From Phytopseudomonas seleniipraecipitans (GTDB taxonomy: Bacteria > Pseudomonadota > Gammaproteobacteria > Pseudomonadales > Pseudomonadaceae), in assembly GCF_900102335.1 (NCBI RefSeq), contig NZ_FNBM01000003.1, positions 437,636-501,635 of the forward strand: 64,000 nucleotides of DNA, written 5' to 3'. The translations under genes and the position numbers were made by a program. A model generated the notes under the pieces. It did not search any database and was not told the DNA's origin. It worked only from the letters and a program-made list of their open reading frames with translations. How positions within the stretch are numbered: the first letter of the stretch is position 1; the number at the start of each line of letters is the position of its first letter. Shown here piece by piece: positions 1 through 9,179 of the stretch.

Positions 1-35
1 CGGCCCAGCATCCACAGCAGAAAACGAAATTTCAT
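1..35 (-). CDS. 5' end of a small protein gene, cut by the window edge
   Basis: Only the first eleven codons are in the window: they read MKFRFLLWMLG, a basic then hydrophobic N-terminus that suggests a membrane or exported protein. An AGG six bases upstream of the ATG could be the ribosome binding site. The gene lies downstream of HU on the same strand. Too little is visible to assign a family. Confidence 0.45.
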   Translation of the reverse strand, partial: MKFRFLLWMLG

Positions 36-135
36 GACATGCCTATTGGCTGAATAAGAGGGTCGCGCATTGTAGCGGCTTGCTGGAAGCCTGGCAGCCG
101 TCTGGACGACGATGCCGCGCCGGCAAGGGAACGAG

Positions 136-202
136 GGTCTGCTGAGATTTCAAGACGGCCGCGCCCAGTGGCTGACCGGTTGCGCTGAAACCTCAGCAGA
201 CC
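136..202 (-). repeat. Long inverted repeat (stem-loop) just after the HU gene
   Basis: Arms at 136-152 and 186-202 are complementary over 17 positions, around a loop of about 33 bases. The single non-matching pair (147/191) is A-C in a plus-strand RNA but G-U in a minus-strand RNA. The stem is therefore continuous only in the transcript running out of the HU gene, whose stop is at 210. No U-tract follows, so it looks more like a 3'-UTR stability or attenuation hairpin than a standard intrinsic terminator. Confidence 0.6.
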
Positions 203-209
203 ACGTGAC

Positions 210-482
210 TCAGTTGACCGAGTCCTTGAGGGCTTTGCCGGGTTTGAAGGCAACGGTGTTGCTGGCCTTGATCTTCACCGGCTCTCCGGTTTGCGGGTTC
301 TTCCCGGTGCGGGCCCCGCGGTGGCGCTGTACGAAAGTGCCGAAGCCGACCAGTGTCACACTGTCCTTGCGGTTCAGTGCCCCGGTGATTTCTTCGAGAA
401 CGGCATTGAGTACACGATTGGCCTGATCTTTGGTCAGATCAGCTTTTTCCGCGATAGCAGCGGCGAGTTCCGGTTTGCGCAT
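210..482 (-). CDS. hupA: DNA-binding protein HU
   Basis: 90-residue histone-like HU protein that bends and compacts DNA as a dimer in the nucleoid. The protein begins MRKPELAAAIAEKADL and carries the family core GFGTF followed by the beta-arm with RTGKNPQTGEPVKI. Length is exactly that of the family. The ATG at 482 was chosen because the HU fold begins there; longer upstream reading lacks similarity. The neighbouring rubredoxin genes match the Pseudomonas HU-alpha locus, hence the symbol, though HU and IHF subunits are alike and the paralogue letter rests on context. Confidence 0.93.
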   Translation of the reverse strand: MRKPELAAAIAEKADLTKDQANRVLNAVLEEITGALNRKDSVTLVGFGTFVQRHRGARTGKNPQTGEPVKIKASNTVAFKPGKALKDSVN

Positions 483-650
483 AATTGCCTCATTTACGGT
501 TTGTTGTTGTTGTGTCCGTGCCGTGCAGCGCCAAAGCGCCGCGACAGCTCTACGCTGCGGCAGGCTCGGGGAGAATGGCACGCTCTAGGAGGCACCGCCA
601 GCCCTCCCTCCGGCTAAATCCGGCATTTTGTCGAGCAGACAACAGAACGC

Positions 651-1799
651 TCAGGGCAGCAAGGGCGGCAACTGACGGTTCAACACCAGCTTTTCCTGCA
701 CGGCCGCACCGGTCAGCGCGTAGCCCAGCAAGGCGCCGGAAGGGTCATGACACAACGCCTTGATGTCGGCGCCGCTGCCCTCGATGGTCCAGCTGCCTTG
801 GGTACCACGCGGCGGCGGTGAGACGATCAACGGGCATGCGGGAGTTTTCACCGTGACCGGCATGGCCCCGTAGACCACGCCGCCGGGCGTGCCGCTCAGC
901 GTCTTGGCCAGGGCACGCGCGCAGGCCATCAGCGGCATCACGTAGAGCAGGTTGAGCCCGTCGACTTCGGCGCAGTCGCCCAGCGCGTAGATGTTGGCGT
1001 GCGAAGCACGCAGCTCGCGATCGACCATGATGCCGCGGTTGATTGCCAGCCCGGCAGCGGCAGCCAGGTCGGTGCGCGGGCGCAAGCCAACCGCCGAGAT
1101 GACCGCATCACAGGCGATCACCTGGCCATCGGACAGGTGTGCTTCAAGGCCGTCCTCGGCATATTCCAGGCGACTCAACACCGGGCCGAGATGAAAGCGC
1201 ACGCCGAGGCTTTCCAGGCCGCCACGCACGGCGGCTGCCGCTTCGGCCGGGAGCAAGGCAGGCATCAGCTGTTCGCAAGGCGCCACCAGATCCACCTCCA
1301 GGCCACCCAGCGACAGATCGTTGGCAAATTCACAGCCTATCAGCCCGGCGCCGAGTATCAGCACCCGCCGCTTGCCCTGCACGGCCAGGCGGAAGCGCCC
1401 ATAGCCCTCTAGGTCGTTGACCGTGAACAGCTCATCACGCGCCTCACCTTCGATAGGCACACGTATCACCTCGGCGCCCCAGGCGAGTACCAGATCACGA
1501 TAGGACACCGCCTCTTCACCAATCCACAGGCGCTTGTGGCCAGGATCGATGCCAGTAACCCGCGTATGCGTCCACACCTGGGCGTCCAGCTGCTCGGCCA
1601 TCGCCCCGGGCTCAGCCATGCACAGGCCGTCGGCGTCCTTGCTTTTGGCGAAGCCGGTGGACAGCATCGGCTTCGAGTAGGAGCGGCCATCATCGGCGGT
1701 AATCAGCAGCAGCGGCGTTTCGCTGTCCAGTTTGCGAAACTCGCGCGCCAGGTTGTAGCCCGCCAGGCCGGTACCGATGATTACCACGGGGTCGCTCAT
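651..1799 (-). CDS. rubB: Rubredoxin reductase (NAD(P)H/FAD)
   Basis: 382-residue flavoprotein that passes electrons from NAD(P)H to rubredoxin, for example for alkane hydroxylases or oxidative-stress reduction. An N-terminal FAD Rossmann motif ([16 protein letters not shown]), a central NAD-binding motif ([14 protein letters not shown]) and the C-terminal [11 protein letters not shown] motif are visible in the expected order. The start at 1799 is preceded by AGGAC at good spacing; an earlier in-frame ATG adds twelve unconserved residues. It lies about 40 bases after the rubredoxin gene on the same strand, so the two redox partners are probably co-transcribed. Confidence 0.92.
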   Translation of the reverse strand: MSDPVVIIGTGLAGYNLAREFRKLDSETPLLLITADDGRSYSKPMLSTGFAKSKDADGLCMAEPGAMAEQLDAQVWTHTRVTGIDPGHKRLWIGEEAVSYRDLVLAWGAEVIRVPIEGEARDELFTVNDLEGYGRFRLAVQGKRRVLILGAGLIGCEFANDLSLGGLEVDLVAPCEQLMPALLPAEAAAAVRGGLESLGVRFHLGPVLSRLEYAEDGLEAHLSDGQVIACDAVISAVGLRPRTDLAAAAGLAINRGIMVDRELRASHANIYALGDCAEVDGLNLLYVMPLMACARALAKTLSGTPGGVVYGAMPVTVKTPACPLIVSPPPRGTQGSWTIEGSGADIKALCHDPSGALLGYALTGAAVQEKLVLNRQLPPLLP

Positions 1800-1836
1800 T
1801 GCTCTGTCCTGCTGCTGATGGGTTGTGCGATTCAAC

Positions 1837-2004
1837 TCAGTTGATTTCGATCATCTCGAAATCCATCTTGCCCACGCCACAGTCAGGGCACAGCCAGTCT
1901 TCCGGCACATCCTCCCAGCGCGTGCCGGGCGCAATGCCGTCGTCGGGCCAGCCGTCACGTTCGTCATAGATCAGTCCACAGACCACACATTGCCATTTCT
2001 TCAT
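1837..2004 (-). CDS. rubA: Rubredoxin
   Basis: 55-residue one-iron electron carrier. Two CxxC knuckles (CVVCG near residue 6 and CPDCG near residue 39) supply the four cysteine ligands of the Fe site, with the usual intervening [20 protein letters not shown] segment. The ATG at 2004 gives the standard length. It sits directly upstream of its reductase. P. aeruginosa has two tandem rubredoxins at this locus; only one is present here. Confidence 0.95.
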   Translation of the reverse strand: MKKWQCVVCGLIYDERDGWPDDGIAPGTRWEDVPEDWLCPDCGVGKMDFEMIEIN

Positions 2005-2158
2005 AAACGCTCTCCGGCGTAGCTCACGGTTATTGCGCGGGCACGCTACCGCAAATGCAGGGGTGCGCCAAGCAGCCGCGACGAACGCCACGGGCGGCGC
2101 CAATCTGCGCCAAGGCCCATGGTAGACTCAGCCTTCCTTCATACCGCGAATCCGCACT

Positions 2159-2707
2159 GTGACCTGCTCCGCCTCCCAGACGCCAGATTGGTTTTTCCGT
2201 GATCAGTTGCAACAGGCCCCGTCGCCTGCCGTCTGCGATTGGCTGTTCGACGAGGGCTCGCTGACCCGGCGGCTGACCGCGCTGTCCGACGATGGCTTCA
2301 GCGTCACCCCGCTACGCGAGGGCTGGTTCGAGTTGCGTGGCGATGAATGCGCCGCACTCGATGCGCCGCCTGGCAGTCTCGGCTGGGTGCGCGAAGTCTA
2401 TTTGCGCGGCAACGGCGAGCCCTGGGTATTCGCCCGCAGCGTAGCGGCGCAACGAGCCCTGAACGGCTCTGGCCTGGATTTGCAGCAGCTCGGCAGCCGC
2501 TCCCTGGGCGAGTTGCTGTTCAGCGACCAGGCCTTCACCCGCGGCGTGCTGCAGGTCTGCCGTTACCCCAATGCGTGGATGCCGGCCAGCGACGAACACA
2601 AGCAGCTGTGGGCGCGGCGCTCCTGTTTTCGTCGCGAGGGGCTGGCGGTGCTAGTCGCCGAAGTATTCCTGCCGGCGTTCTGGCGCATTGCCGACCCCGC
2701 AGCCTGA
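2159..2707 (+). CDS. ubiC: Chorismate--pyruvate lyase
   Basis: 182-residue UbiC-family enzyme that removes pyruvate from chorismate to give 4-hydroxybenzoate, the first committed ubiquinone precursor. The protein shows the family stretch VREVYLRGNGEPWVFARSV and is of normal length. It starts with GTG at 2159 and no strong Shine-Dalgarno sequence is visible. ubiA, the next enzyme in the pathway, follows 45 bases later on the same strand, which supports both calls. The gene diverges from the rubredoxin pair. Confidence 0.9.
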   Translation: MTCSASQTPDWFFRDQLQQAPSPAVCDWLFDEGSLTRRLTALSDDGFSVTPLREGWFELRGDECAALDAPPGSLGWVREVYLRGNGEPWVFARSVAAQRALNGSGLDLQQLGSRSLGELLFSDQAFTRGVLQVCRYPNAWMPASDEHKQLWARRSCFRREGLAVLVAEVFLPAFWRIADPAA

Positions 2708-2752
2708 AGCCCAATTCGCCTGATCCGCACACCCCGTCTGGAGAACCGTACG

Positions 2753-3643
2753 ATGTACACCCGCCTGCTGCACTCGCTCAATCGCCTGCATCCGCGCGCC
2801 TGGGACTTCGTGCAGTTGACACGCCTGGACAAGCCAATCGGCATTTATCTACTGCTGTGGCCAACGTTGTGGGCCCTGTGGATCGCTGCTGAGGGCGTGC
2901 CGAGCGCCAAGAACCTGGTGATTTTCGTGGCCGGGGTGATCCTGATGCGTGCGGCCGGCTGCGTGATCAATGACTACGCCGACCGCAATTTCGACGGCCA
3001 CGTCAGCCGTACCAAGGCCCGTCCGTTGGCCAGCGGGCGGGTCAGCGCCCGCGAGGCGTTGATTCTGTTTGCCGTGCTGATCGCCCTCAGCTTCGCTCTG
3101 GTGCTGCTGACCAATGCCACCACTGTTTGGCTGTCGTTCGGCGCGCTGGCCGTCGCCGCGCTCTACCCATTCATGAAGCGCTACACCTATTACCCGCAGG
3201 TGGTGCTGGGCACCGCATTTTCCTGGGGCATGCCGATGGCATTCACCGCCGAGACCGGCGAGCTGCCTGCCGCGGCCTGGCTACTGCTACTGGCCAACGT
3301 GATCTGGACGGTCGCCTATGACACGTATTACGCCATGGCCGACCGCGAAGATGACTTGAAGATCGGCGTAAAATCCACCGCCATCCTGTTCGGCGACGCC
3401 GATCGGGTGATCATCCTTGGCCTGCAAGGGCTGGCGCTGCTGTGTCTGCTGCTGGCAGGCGCCCGCTTCGAGCTCGGCCTGTATTTCTACCTCGGCCTGG
3501 CGGTTGCGGCCGCCTGTTTCGCCTGGCAATTCCATATGACGCGCGGGCGCGAACCACAAATCTGCTTCCGCGCCTTCCTGCATAACCACTGGGCCGGCCT
3601 GGCGATCTTCATCGGTATCGTGCTGGATTACGCCTTGCGCTAG
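2753..3643 (+). CDS. ubiA: 4-hydroxybenzoate octaprenyltransferase
   Basis: 296-residue inner-membrane prenyltransferase that attaches the polyprenyl tail to 4-hydroxybenzoate. The first Asp-rich motif (NDYADRNFD) and the second ([12 protein letters not shown]) that bind Mg-prenyl diphosphate are both present, with about eight hydrophobic helices. GGAG lies upstream of the ATG. It is the second gene of a ubiC-ubiA operon. Confidence 0.96.
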   Translation: MYTRLLHSLNRLHPRAWDFVQLTRLDKPIGIYLLLWPTLWALWIAAEGVPSAKNLVIFVAGVILMRAAGCVINDYADRNFDGHVSRTKARPLASGRVSAREALILFAVLIALSFALVLLTNATTVWLSFGALAVAALYPFMKRYTYYPQVVLGTAFSWGMPMAFTAETGELPAAAWLLLLANVIWTVAYDTYYAMADREDDLKIGVKSTAILFGDADRVIILGLQGLALLCLLLAGARFELGLYFYLGLAVAAACFAWQFHMTRGREPQICFRAFLHNHWAGLAIFIGIVLDYALR

Positions 3644-3661
3644 AGGCCATCCGCCGCACAG

Positions 3662-3679
3662 CTGTCATATCACTGCAAT
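3662..3679 (+). promoter_or_regulatory. Pho box upstream of phoB
   Basis: CTGTCAT at 3662 is followed at the canonical 11-base spacing by CTGCAAT at 3673, which matches the CTGTCAT half-site at five of seven positions. It lies 54 bases before phoB, as expected for autoregulation by phosphorylated PhoB. A further perfect half-site in the opposite orientation (ATGACAG, 3703-3709) lies nearer the gene. Confidence 0.75.
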
Positions 3680-3732
3680 AATTCCGTTATCTAATGCGCC
3701 GCATGACAGTTGAATGAACCGAGGCAGGACCC

Positions 3733-4422
3733 ATGGTTGGCAAGAACATCCTGATCGTCGATGACGAAGCGCCGATCCGCGAAATGATCGTGGTGGCGCT
3801 GGAAATGGCCGGTTACGAGTGCCTTGAAGCGGAAAATACCCAACAGGCCCACGCCATCATCGTCGACCGCAAACCCGATCTGATCCTGCTCGACTGGATG
3901 CTCCCCGGCACCTCCGGCATCGAGCTGGCGCGACGCCTGAAGCGCGACGAGCTGACCGGTGACATCCCGATCATCATGCTCACCGCCAAGGGTGAAGAGG
4001 ACAACAAGATCCAGGGCCTGGAAGTGGGTGCCGACGACTACATCACCAAACCCTTCTCGCCGCGTGAACTGGTGGCCCGCCTGAAAGCCGTGCTGCGCCG
4101 TGCAGGCCCGGCCGACAGCGAGGGACCGATCGAAGTGGGCGGCCTGCTGCTCGACCCAATCAGCCACCGCGTGACCATCGACGGCAAACCGGCAGAAATG
4201 GGCCCAACGGAATACCGGCTGCTGCAGTTCTTCATGACCCACCAGGAACGCGCCTATACCCGCGGCCAGCTGCTCGACCAGGTGTGGGGCGGCAACGTCT
4301 ACGTCGAGGAACGAACCGTCGACGTGCATATCCGCCGCCTGCGCAAAGCACTCGGCGAAGCGTACGAAAATCTGGTGCAGACGGTGCGCGGCACCGGTTA
4401 TCGTTTCTCCACCAAAGGCTGA
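3733..4422 (+). CDS. phoB: Phosphate regulon response regulator PhoB
   Basis: 229-residue OmpR-family regulator. The N-terminal receiver has the acidic pair DDE near residues 10-12, the phospho-acceptor Asp54 in [10 protein letters not shown], and the conserved Lys in [10 protein letters not shown]. The C-terminal winged helix carries EYRLLQFF and [12 protein letters not shown] and binds Pho boxes. A strong AGGCAGGA ribosome binding site precedes the ATG. phoR follows about 50 bases later. Confidence 0.97.
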   Translation: MVGKNILIVDDEAPIREMIVVALEMAGYECLEAENTQQAHAIIVDRKPDLILLDWMLPGTSGIELARRLKRDELTGDIPIIMLTAKGEEDNKIQGLEVGADDYITKPFSPRELVARLKAVLRRAGPADSEGPIEVGGLLLDPISHRVTIDGKPAEMGPTEYRLLQFFMTHQERAYTRGQLLDQVWGGNVYVEERTVDVHIRRLRKALGEAYENLVQTVRGTGYRFSTKG

Positions 4423-4474
4423 CCAGCAGCCTGCAACGTAACCCAACAGGGATAGGCTGACGGATGAGCGCACT

Positions 4475-5782
4475 GTGACGAGCAATTGGCGTGGCGCCAT
4501 TACCCGCCGTTTGCTGCTGCTGATCGCAGCCTGCCTGTTTCTTGGCGTGATCACTGGCCACTACGCCTGGGCACTCGCCCTGGGGTTGGCCATCCACCTG
4601 GCATGGACGCTCAGCCAATTGCTGCGCCTGCACGCCTGGCTCAAGGATCACCAGCCTGATGAACCACCGCCCGATGGCTACGGTTTGTGGGGCGAAGTAT
4701 TCGATAGCATCTACCACCTGCAGCGTCGCAACCAACGCGCACGCGGGCGCCTGCAAGCGGTGATCGACCGGGTTCAGGAGTCCACCGCCGCCCTGCGTGA
4801 TGCGGTGATCATGCTCGACAGCCACGGCAACCTGGAATGGTGGAACAATGCCTCGGAGACCCTGCTGGGTCTGAAGACGCCACAGGACAGCGGTCAGTCG
4901 ATCACCAACCTGGTGCGCGACCCTCGCTTCAAGGAATATTTCGAGCGCGGCAATTACCTCGAGCCGCTGGAATTGCCCTCGCCGATCAACCCGCGCAAAC
5001 AACTTCAGCTGAATATCACCCGCTACGGCAATCAGGAGCATCTGATGCTGGTGCGTGATGTGACCCGGCTTCACCAGCTTGAACAGATGCGCAAAGACTT
5101 CGTCGCCAACGTCTCCCACGAGCTGCGCACGCCGCTCACGGTGATTTCCGGCTACATCGAGACCCTGCAAGACAACGTCGACGAGATCAACCCGCGCTGG
5201 CGCCGCGCGCTACAGCAGATGCAACAGCAAGGCTCGCGCATGCAGTGCCTGCTCAACGACCTGCTGCTGCTGGCCAAGCTGGAAGCCACCGACTACCCCT
5301 CAGACAACCAGCCAGTGGCGGTCGAGCAGATGCTCAGGTCGATCAAGACCGACGCCCATGCACTGTCGGCGGAAAACAACCACCGTATCAGCCTGGAGGC
5401 CGATGCCGGGCTGAAACTCAAAGGCAGCGAGGCCGAGCTGCGCAGCGCCTTTTCCAACCTGGTGTTCAACGCTGTCAAATACACCCCTGCCGGCGGCGAG
5501 ATTCGCATCCGCTGGTGGCAGGACGAACAGGGCGCGCACCTCTCCGTGCAAGACACCGGCCCAGGTATCGAGGCGAAACACCTGCCGCGCCTGACCGAAC
5601 GCTTCTACCGAGTCGACGCAAGCCGCGCCAGCAACACGGGCGGTACCGGGTTGGGCCTGGCTATCGCCAAACATGTGCTGCTGCGTCATCGGGGCCAGCT
5701 GGATATCACCAGCGTGGTCGGCAAAGGCAGCCTCTTTACCTGCCATTTTCAGCCGGCCCAAATCGCCCACCGTGACCGCTGA
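4475..5782 (+). CDS. phoR: Phosphate regulon sensor kinase PhoR
   Basis: 435-residue inner-membrane histidine kinase, partner of PhoB. Two N-terminal hydrophobic segments (about residues 10-45) are followed by a short linker, a PAS domain (about 95-200), the HisKA box [16 protein letters not shown] with His near 215, and an ATPase domain with N (NAVKYTPAGG), G1 (DTGPGIE) and G2 (GGTGLGLAI) boxes. Translation begins at GTG 4475; an ATG at 4464 runs into a stop after four codons. Confidence 0.96.
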   Translation: MTSNWRGAITRRLLLLIAACLFLGVITGHYAWALALGLAIHLAWTLSQLLRLHAWLKDHQPDEPPPDGYGLWGEVFDSIYHLQRRNQRARGRLQAVIDRVQESTAALRDAVIMLDSHGNLEWWNNASETLLGLKTPQDSGQSITNLVRDPRFKEYFERGNYLEPLELPSPINPRKQLQLNITRYGNQEHLMLVRDVTRLHQLEQMRKDFVANVSHELRTPLTVISGYIETLQDNVDEINPRWRRALQQMQQQGSRMQCLLNDLLLLAKLEATDYPSDNQPVAVEQMLRSIKTDAHALSAENNHRISLEADAGLKLKGSEAELRSAFSNLVFNAVKYTPAGGEIRIRWWQDEQGAHLSVQDTGPGIEAKHLPRLTERFYRVDASRASNTGGTGLGLAIAKHVLLRHRGQLDITSVVGKGSLFTCHFQPAQIAHRDR

Positions 5783-5862
5783 GCGCGCCGGGATTCCCGG
5801 CCTATTGCAAAGCACCGTTCGAGGCCCCACCCTTTAGCAATATCTGGTCACACGAACTCCCC

Positions 5863-7203
5863 ATGGATCCCTCTACGAGCGTCTCTTTCTCTAGTTACTT
5901 CGCCGATTTCGGCCTCGTTTTGTTCGCCCTTTTTCTGGTTCTGCTCAACGGCTTTTTCGTTGCGGCCGAATTTGCGATGGTCAAGCTACGCGCCACAAAG
6001 GTCGAAAGCCTGGCGGCCAAGAACGGCTGGCGTGGTCATATCCTGCGCACCGTGCACAGTCAGTTGGACGCTTACTTGTCCGCCTGCCAGTTGGGCATCA
6101 CGCTGGCCTCTCTCGGCCTCGGCTGGGTGGGCGAGCCGGCCTTTGCCCACCTCCTGGAACCGCTGTTGATTTCAGTCGGCATCGAGTCGCCAAAGCTGAT
6201 TCACGGCATCGCCTTCTTTACCGCGTTCTTCATGATTTCCTACCTGCACATCGTGATCGGCGAGCTGGCACCCAAATCCTGGGCGATCCGCAAACCCGAG
6301 CTGCTGTCGCTGTGGACGGCCGTGCCGCTGTACCTGTTCTATTGGGCCATGTATCCGGCGATCTTCCTGCTCAATGCCAGCGCCAACGCTATCCTGCGCA
6401 TCGCCGGCCAGGGCGAGCCGGGTGCGCACCACGATCACCATTACAGCCGCGACGAACTCAAGCTGATCCTGCACTCGAGCCGCGCCAGTGACCCGACCGA
6501 CCAGGACATGCGCGTGCTCGCCTCGGCCGTGGAGCTCGGTGAGCTGGAAGTGGTCGACTGGGCCAACTCACGGGAAGACCTGATTTACCTCGAGCTGCAC
6601 GCCGCGCTGGACGAAGTGTTCAGCGTGTTCCGCCGCCACAAGTACAGCCGCTACCCCATCTACGATGAAGCCGCCGGCGAGTTCGTTGGCGTGTTGCATA
6701 TCAAGGATCTGCTACTGCACCTGTCGCTGCTGGAAATGCTGCCGTCTACCCTGCGCCTCAGCGAGCTGATGCATCCGCTGGAAAGGGTTCACCGCAACAT
6801 GCCGCTGTCCGAGCTGCTGGAGCAGTTCCGCAAGGGAGGTGCGCACTTCGCCCTCGTCGAGGAGGCCGATGGCAAGGTGATCGGCTACCTGACCATGGAA
6901 GACGTACTCGAGGCGCTGGTCGGCGACATTCAGGACGAGCACCGCAAAGCCGAGCGCGGCATTCTTGCCTATCAGCCCGGCAAGCTGCTGGTACGTGGCG
7001 ACACGCCACTGTTCAAACTGGAGCGTCTGCTCGGTGTCGATCTCGACCACATCGAGGCGGAGACCCTGGCCGGCCTGATCTACGAAACGCTCAAGCGCGT
7101 GCCCGAAGAAGAAGAGTCGCTGGAGGTCGCTGGCCTACGCCTGATCGTCAAGAAAATGAAGGGCCCGAAAATCGTTCTGGCCAAGGTCATCAAACTGGAT
7201 TGA
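5863..7203 (+). CDS. CorC/HlyC-family transporter (CNNM, CBS pair, CorC_HlyC domains)
   Basis: 446-residue membrane protein of the hemolysin C / CorC group, members of which export Mg2+/Co2+ or affect ion tolerance; the substrate here is unknown. The N-terminal CNNM (DUF21) membrane domain occupies about residues 10-195 with four hydrophobic helices, followed by a His-rich loop (HHDHHYSRDEL), a pair of CBS domains (about 215-340) and the C-terminal CorC_HlyC domain ending near 440. It follows phoR with about 80 bases between; whether PhoB controls it cannot be seen. Confidence 0.85.
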   Translation: MDPSTSVSFSSYFADFGLVLFALFLVLLNGFFVAAEFAMVKLRATKVESLAAKNGWRGHILRTVHSQLDAYLSACQLGITLASLGLGWVGEPAFAHLLEPLLISVGIESPKLIHGIAFFTAFFMISYLHIVIGELAPKSWAIRKPELLSLWTAVPLYLFYWAMYPAIFLLNASANAILRIAGQGEPGAHHDHHYSRDELKLILHSSRASDPTDQDMRVLASAVELGELEVVDWANSREDLIYLELHAALDEVFSVFRRHKYSRYPIYDEAAGEFVGVLHIKDLLLHLSLLEMLPSTLRLSELMHPLERVHRNMPLSELLEQFRKGGAHFALVEEADGKVIGYLTMEDVLEALVGDIQDEHRKAERGILAYQPGKLLVRGDTPLFKLERLLGVDLDHIEAETLAGLIYETLKRVPEEEESLEVAGLRLIVKKMKGPKIVLAKVIKLD

Positions 7204-7215
7204 TGCGCGCAAAAC

Positions 7216-7237
7216 CCCAGGCGCTCATGCGCCTGGG
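7216..7237 (+). terminator. Hairpin after the CorC-family gene
   Basis: A perfect nine-base stem (CCCAGGCGC / GCGCCTGGG) with a TCAT loop lies 13 bases after the stop. Only a weak pyrimidine tract follows, so efficiency is uncertain. Confidence 0.5.
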
Positions 7238-7436
7238 CACTTCTCTCCAAGGCCTGCGGCAAGCTGACCGATCGGTCATTTATGCCCTGCTGGCGCTTCG
7301 ACTCATTCCTTCCGAAACAATCACTTACGACCGTTCGTCGGGCTTCTCGAATAGTCACCGACGCCTGGTAGTCCACCGCGTGCACCGATTGAACCGGTGC
7401 ATGCCTTCATATGAACCGACTGCCAAGGATTCAGCC

Positions 7437-8195
7437 ATGCAACTCAATGGAATTACCTCGAAAACCGCTCTCGCCCTGTGCCTCGCTGGTGCATCTCATG
7501 CCTACGCCGACTCCATCACTGACCCGATCTCGACCGTCGGTGTGATCGGCTCGCACAACCAGTACAAGATGAGCACCTTTGGCGAAAGCGACAAGGAGCG
7601 TCTGAATCAGGGCGGTCTGTTCTACAACTTCGGCAACAAGCTGACCGGCCACGAAGGCTTCATCTACCAGGCGGGCATCGAAGCCCAGTATCGCGAAAAA
7701 GACGATGACGAGTACAAAGCGGCCCGCGCAGACCTCGACCTGGGCCTGCGTGCCGCGCTGAGCACCAATAACTACATCGACTTCATCGTGGGCGGCGGCT
7801 ACGACTGGGGCCGTATCGAGCAAGACGATGTCGGCCCGTTCGACACCAACGTCAAGCTGACCAGCAAGGCGCCTTTCGCCAAAGCTGGCATCGGCTACAA
7901 CTACCTGACCCCGGATTACACCGTGCGTCTGGAGGCCGGCGCGCGCTACTCGCTCGACGCCGAAGCCGAGCTGAAAGTCAGCGGCGAAGGCCGCGACACC
8001 GTTGACCTGAAGGACAAAGCCAACCCGTACGCCGAACTGACCGTGCTGTGGAACAAGGGCATCAACAACCTGCCGATCAGCACCAGCCTGTACTACACCC
8101 GCACCAACTACAAAGTCGACAGCGACAGCGTGTTGGCTGAAAACAGCAAGCTCAAGCAAGAGCAGGTCGGCCTGAAAGTCGGTCTGGCGTTCTAA
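7437..8195 (+). CDS. Outer-membrane beta-barrel protein, function unknown
   Basis: 252-residue exported protein. The ATG at 7437 has AAGGA upstream and begins a signal peptide (hydrophobic core then AYADS, cleavage near residue 24). The mature part alternates polar and hydrophobic residues in beta-hairpin fashion (for example AGIGYNYLTPDYTVRLEAGARY) and ends in an aromatic residue (LKVGLAF), the usual signal for BAM insertion. It stands alone between two hairpins. It resembles small Pseudomonas barrel proteins, but I cannot name a substrate. Confidence 0.7.
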   Translation: MQLNGITSKTALALCLAGASHAYADSITDPISTVGVIGSHNQYKMSTFGESDKERLNQGGLFYNFGNKLTGHEGFIYQAGIEAQYREKDDDEYKAARADLDLGLRAALSTNNYIDFIVGGGYDWGRIEQDDVGPFDTNVKLTSKAPFAKAGIGYNYLTPDYTVRLEAGARYSLDAEAELKVSGEGRDTVDLKDKANPYAELTVLWNKGINNLPISTSLYYTRTNYKVDSDSVLAENSKLKQEQVGLKVGLAF

Positions 8196-8211
8196 ACACG
8201 CTGCTGTAATC

Positions 8212-8237
8212 AAATCGCCCGGTTTGCCGGGCGATTT
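8212..8237 (+). terminator. Intrinsic terminator after the outer-membrane barrel gene
   Basis: A perfect 11-base stem (AAATCGCCCGG / CCGGGCGATTT, loop TTTG) begins 16 bases after the stop, with A and T runs at its base. Confidence 0.85.
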
Positions 8238-8366
8238 GCATTCTGGTGGCGAGGTTGCCAGGCGCCGCGGCTCTCGCTGGCAGGCCTCAGGTATACTGCG
8301 TGTCCGCTTTATAAGCGGCCTTGCGCTCGATGCGCCCTATCTCCACCGCAATCATCGATTACCTTC

Positions 8367-9110
8367 ATGTCCCTTAACATCGCCTCCATCAATATCGAAC
8401 GCTCCAGGCACTTGGCGCGCGTCGAAGCCTTCATCACTCGTCAACGCCCGGATCTGCTCTGCCTGCAGGAACTCTGCGAGCGCGATATCCCGTTCTTCGA
8501 AGCGCTGATGGGCGGTCCCATGTTCTTCGCGCCCATGGCGCGCTACCCGGAAGAGGGCCCTGCCAACATTGTTGGCGTCGGCATGATCGCCCGCGATGAT
8601 GCGTTGCTCGACGTGGCCGCCGAATATTACTCGGGCAGCCCCGAGCGCATTCAGGAGATGGCCTTTATCACTGCCGAGGGCAAGCGTATGGCTGACCCGC
8701 TGAGCATTGCCGAAGTGATGCTCAGCGCCACGGTTCGCGGTTTGCGTGTCGCCGTCACCCACCTAAACGTGACCCCGCTCGGCACCTCCACGCCGTACCA
8801 GCGCGAAAGCGCAGGCAAGGTGATCCAGCTGGCCCAGGCGCAAGCCCAGCGCAATGGCGACCTGCTGCTGACCGGCGACTTCAATGCCCCGCGCGGCCGC
8901 GCCACCTTCGACCTGATTGCCGAGCACTTCATCGACGGCGTACCGCCGCACTACACCAGCAGCATCGACGGCTCGCTACACCGCGCCGGTGATATTCCGT
9001 TCATGGTCGACGGGTTGTTCCACACGCCAGGCTACCGGCTGGAGAACGTCAGAATGAGCACCGGTGTTTCCGACCACTGCGCGCTCAGCTGCCGCTTGAG
9101 CAAAACCTGA
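8367..9110 (+). CDS. Endonuclease/exonuclease/phosphatase family protein
   Basis: 247-residue metal-dependent phosphoesterase fold. Family signatures are visible in order: SINIERS near the start, LLCLQELCERD (metal-binding Glu), LLTGDFNAPRGR (catalytic Asp-Asn) and the C-terminal VSDHCAL (catalytic Asp-His). There is no signal peptide, so it is probably cytoplasmic. The substrate (nucleic acid, phospholipid or inositol phosphate) cannot be told from sequence. No good Shine-Dalgarno sequence precedes the ATG. It converges on the M23 peptidase gene. Confidence 0.8.
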   Translation: MSLNIASINIERSRHLARVEAFITRQRPDLLCLQELCERDIPFFEALMGGPMFFAPMARYPEEGPANIVGVGMIARDDALLDVAAEYYSGSPERIQEMAFITAEGKRMADPLSIAEVMLSATVRGLRVAVTHLNVTPLGTSTPYQRESAGKVIQLAQAQAQRNGDLLLTGDFNAPRGRATFDLIAEHFIDGVPPHYTSSIDGSLHRAGDIPFMVDGLFHTPGYRLENVRMSTGVSDHCALSCRLSKT

Positions 9111-9159
9111 TGCCGTAAATTCCGGCTAGAGACGCAAAGGCGGGATAAACCGAAGCGCT

Positions 9160-9179
9160 GGGCGGCTTACTCGCCGCCC
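9160..9179. terminator. Hairpin between convergent genes
   Basis: GGGCGGC / GCCGCCC form a seven-base stem that includes the stop codon region of the M23 peptidase gene, between two convergent genes. No T-tract is seen on either side. Confidence 0.35.
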
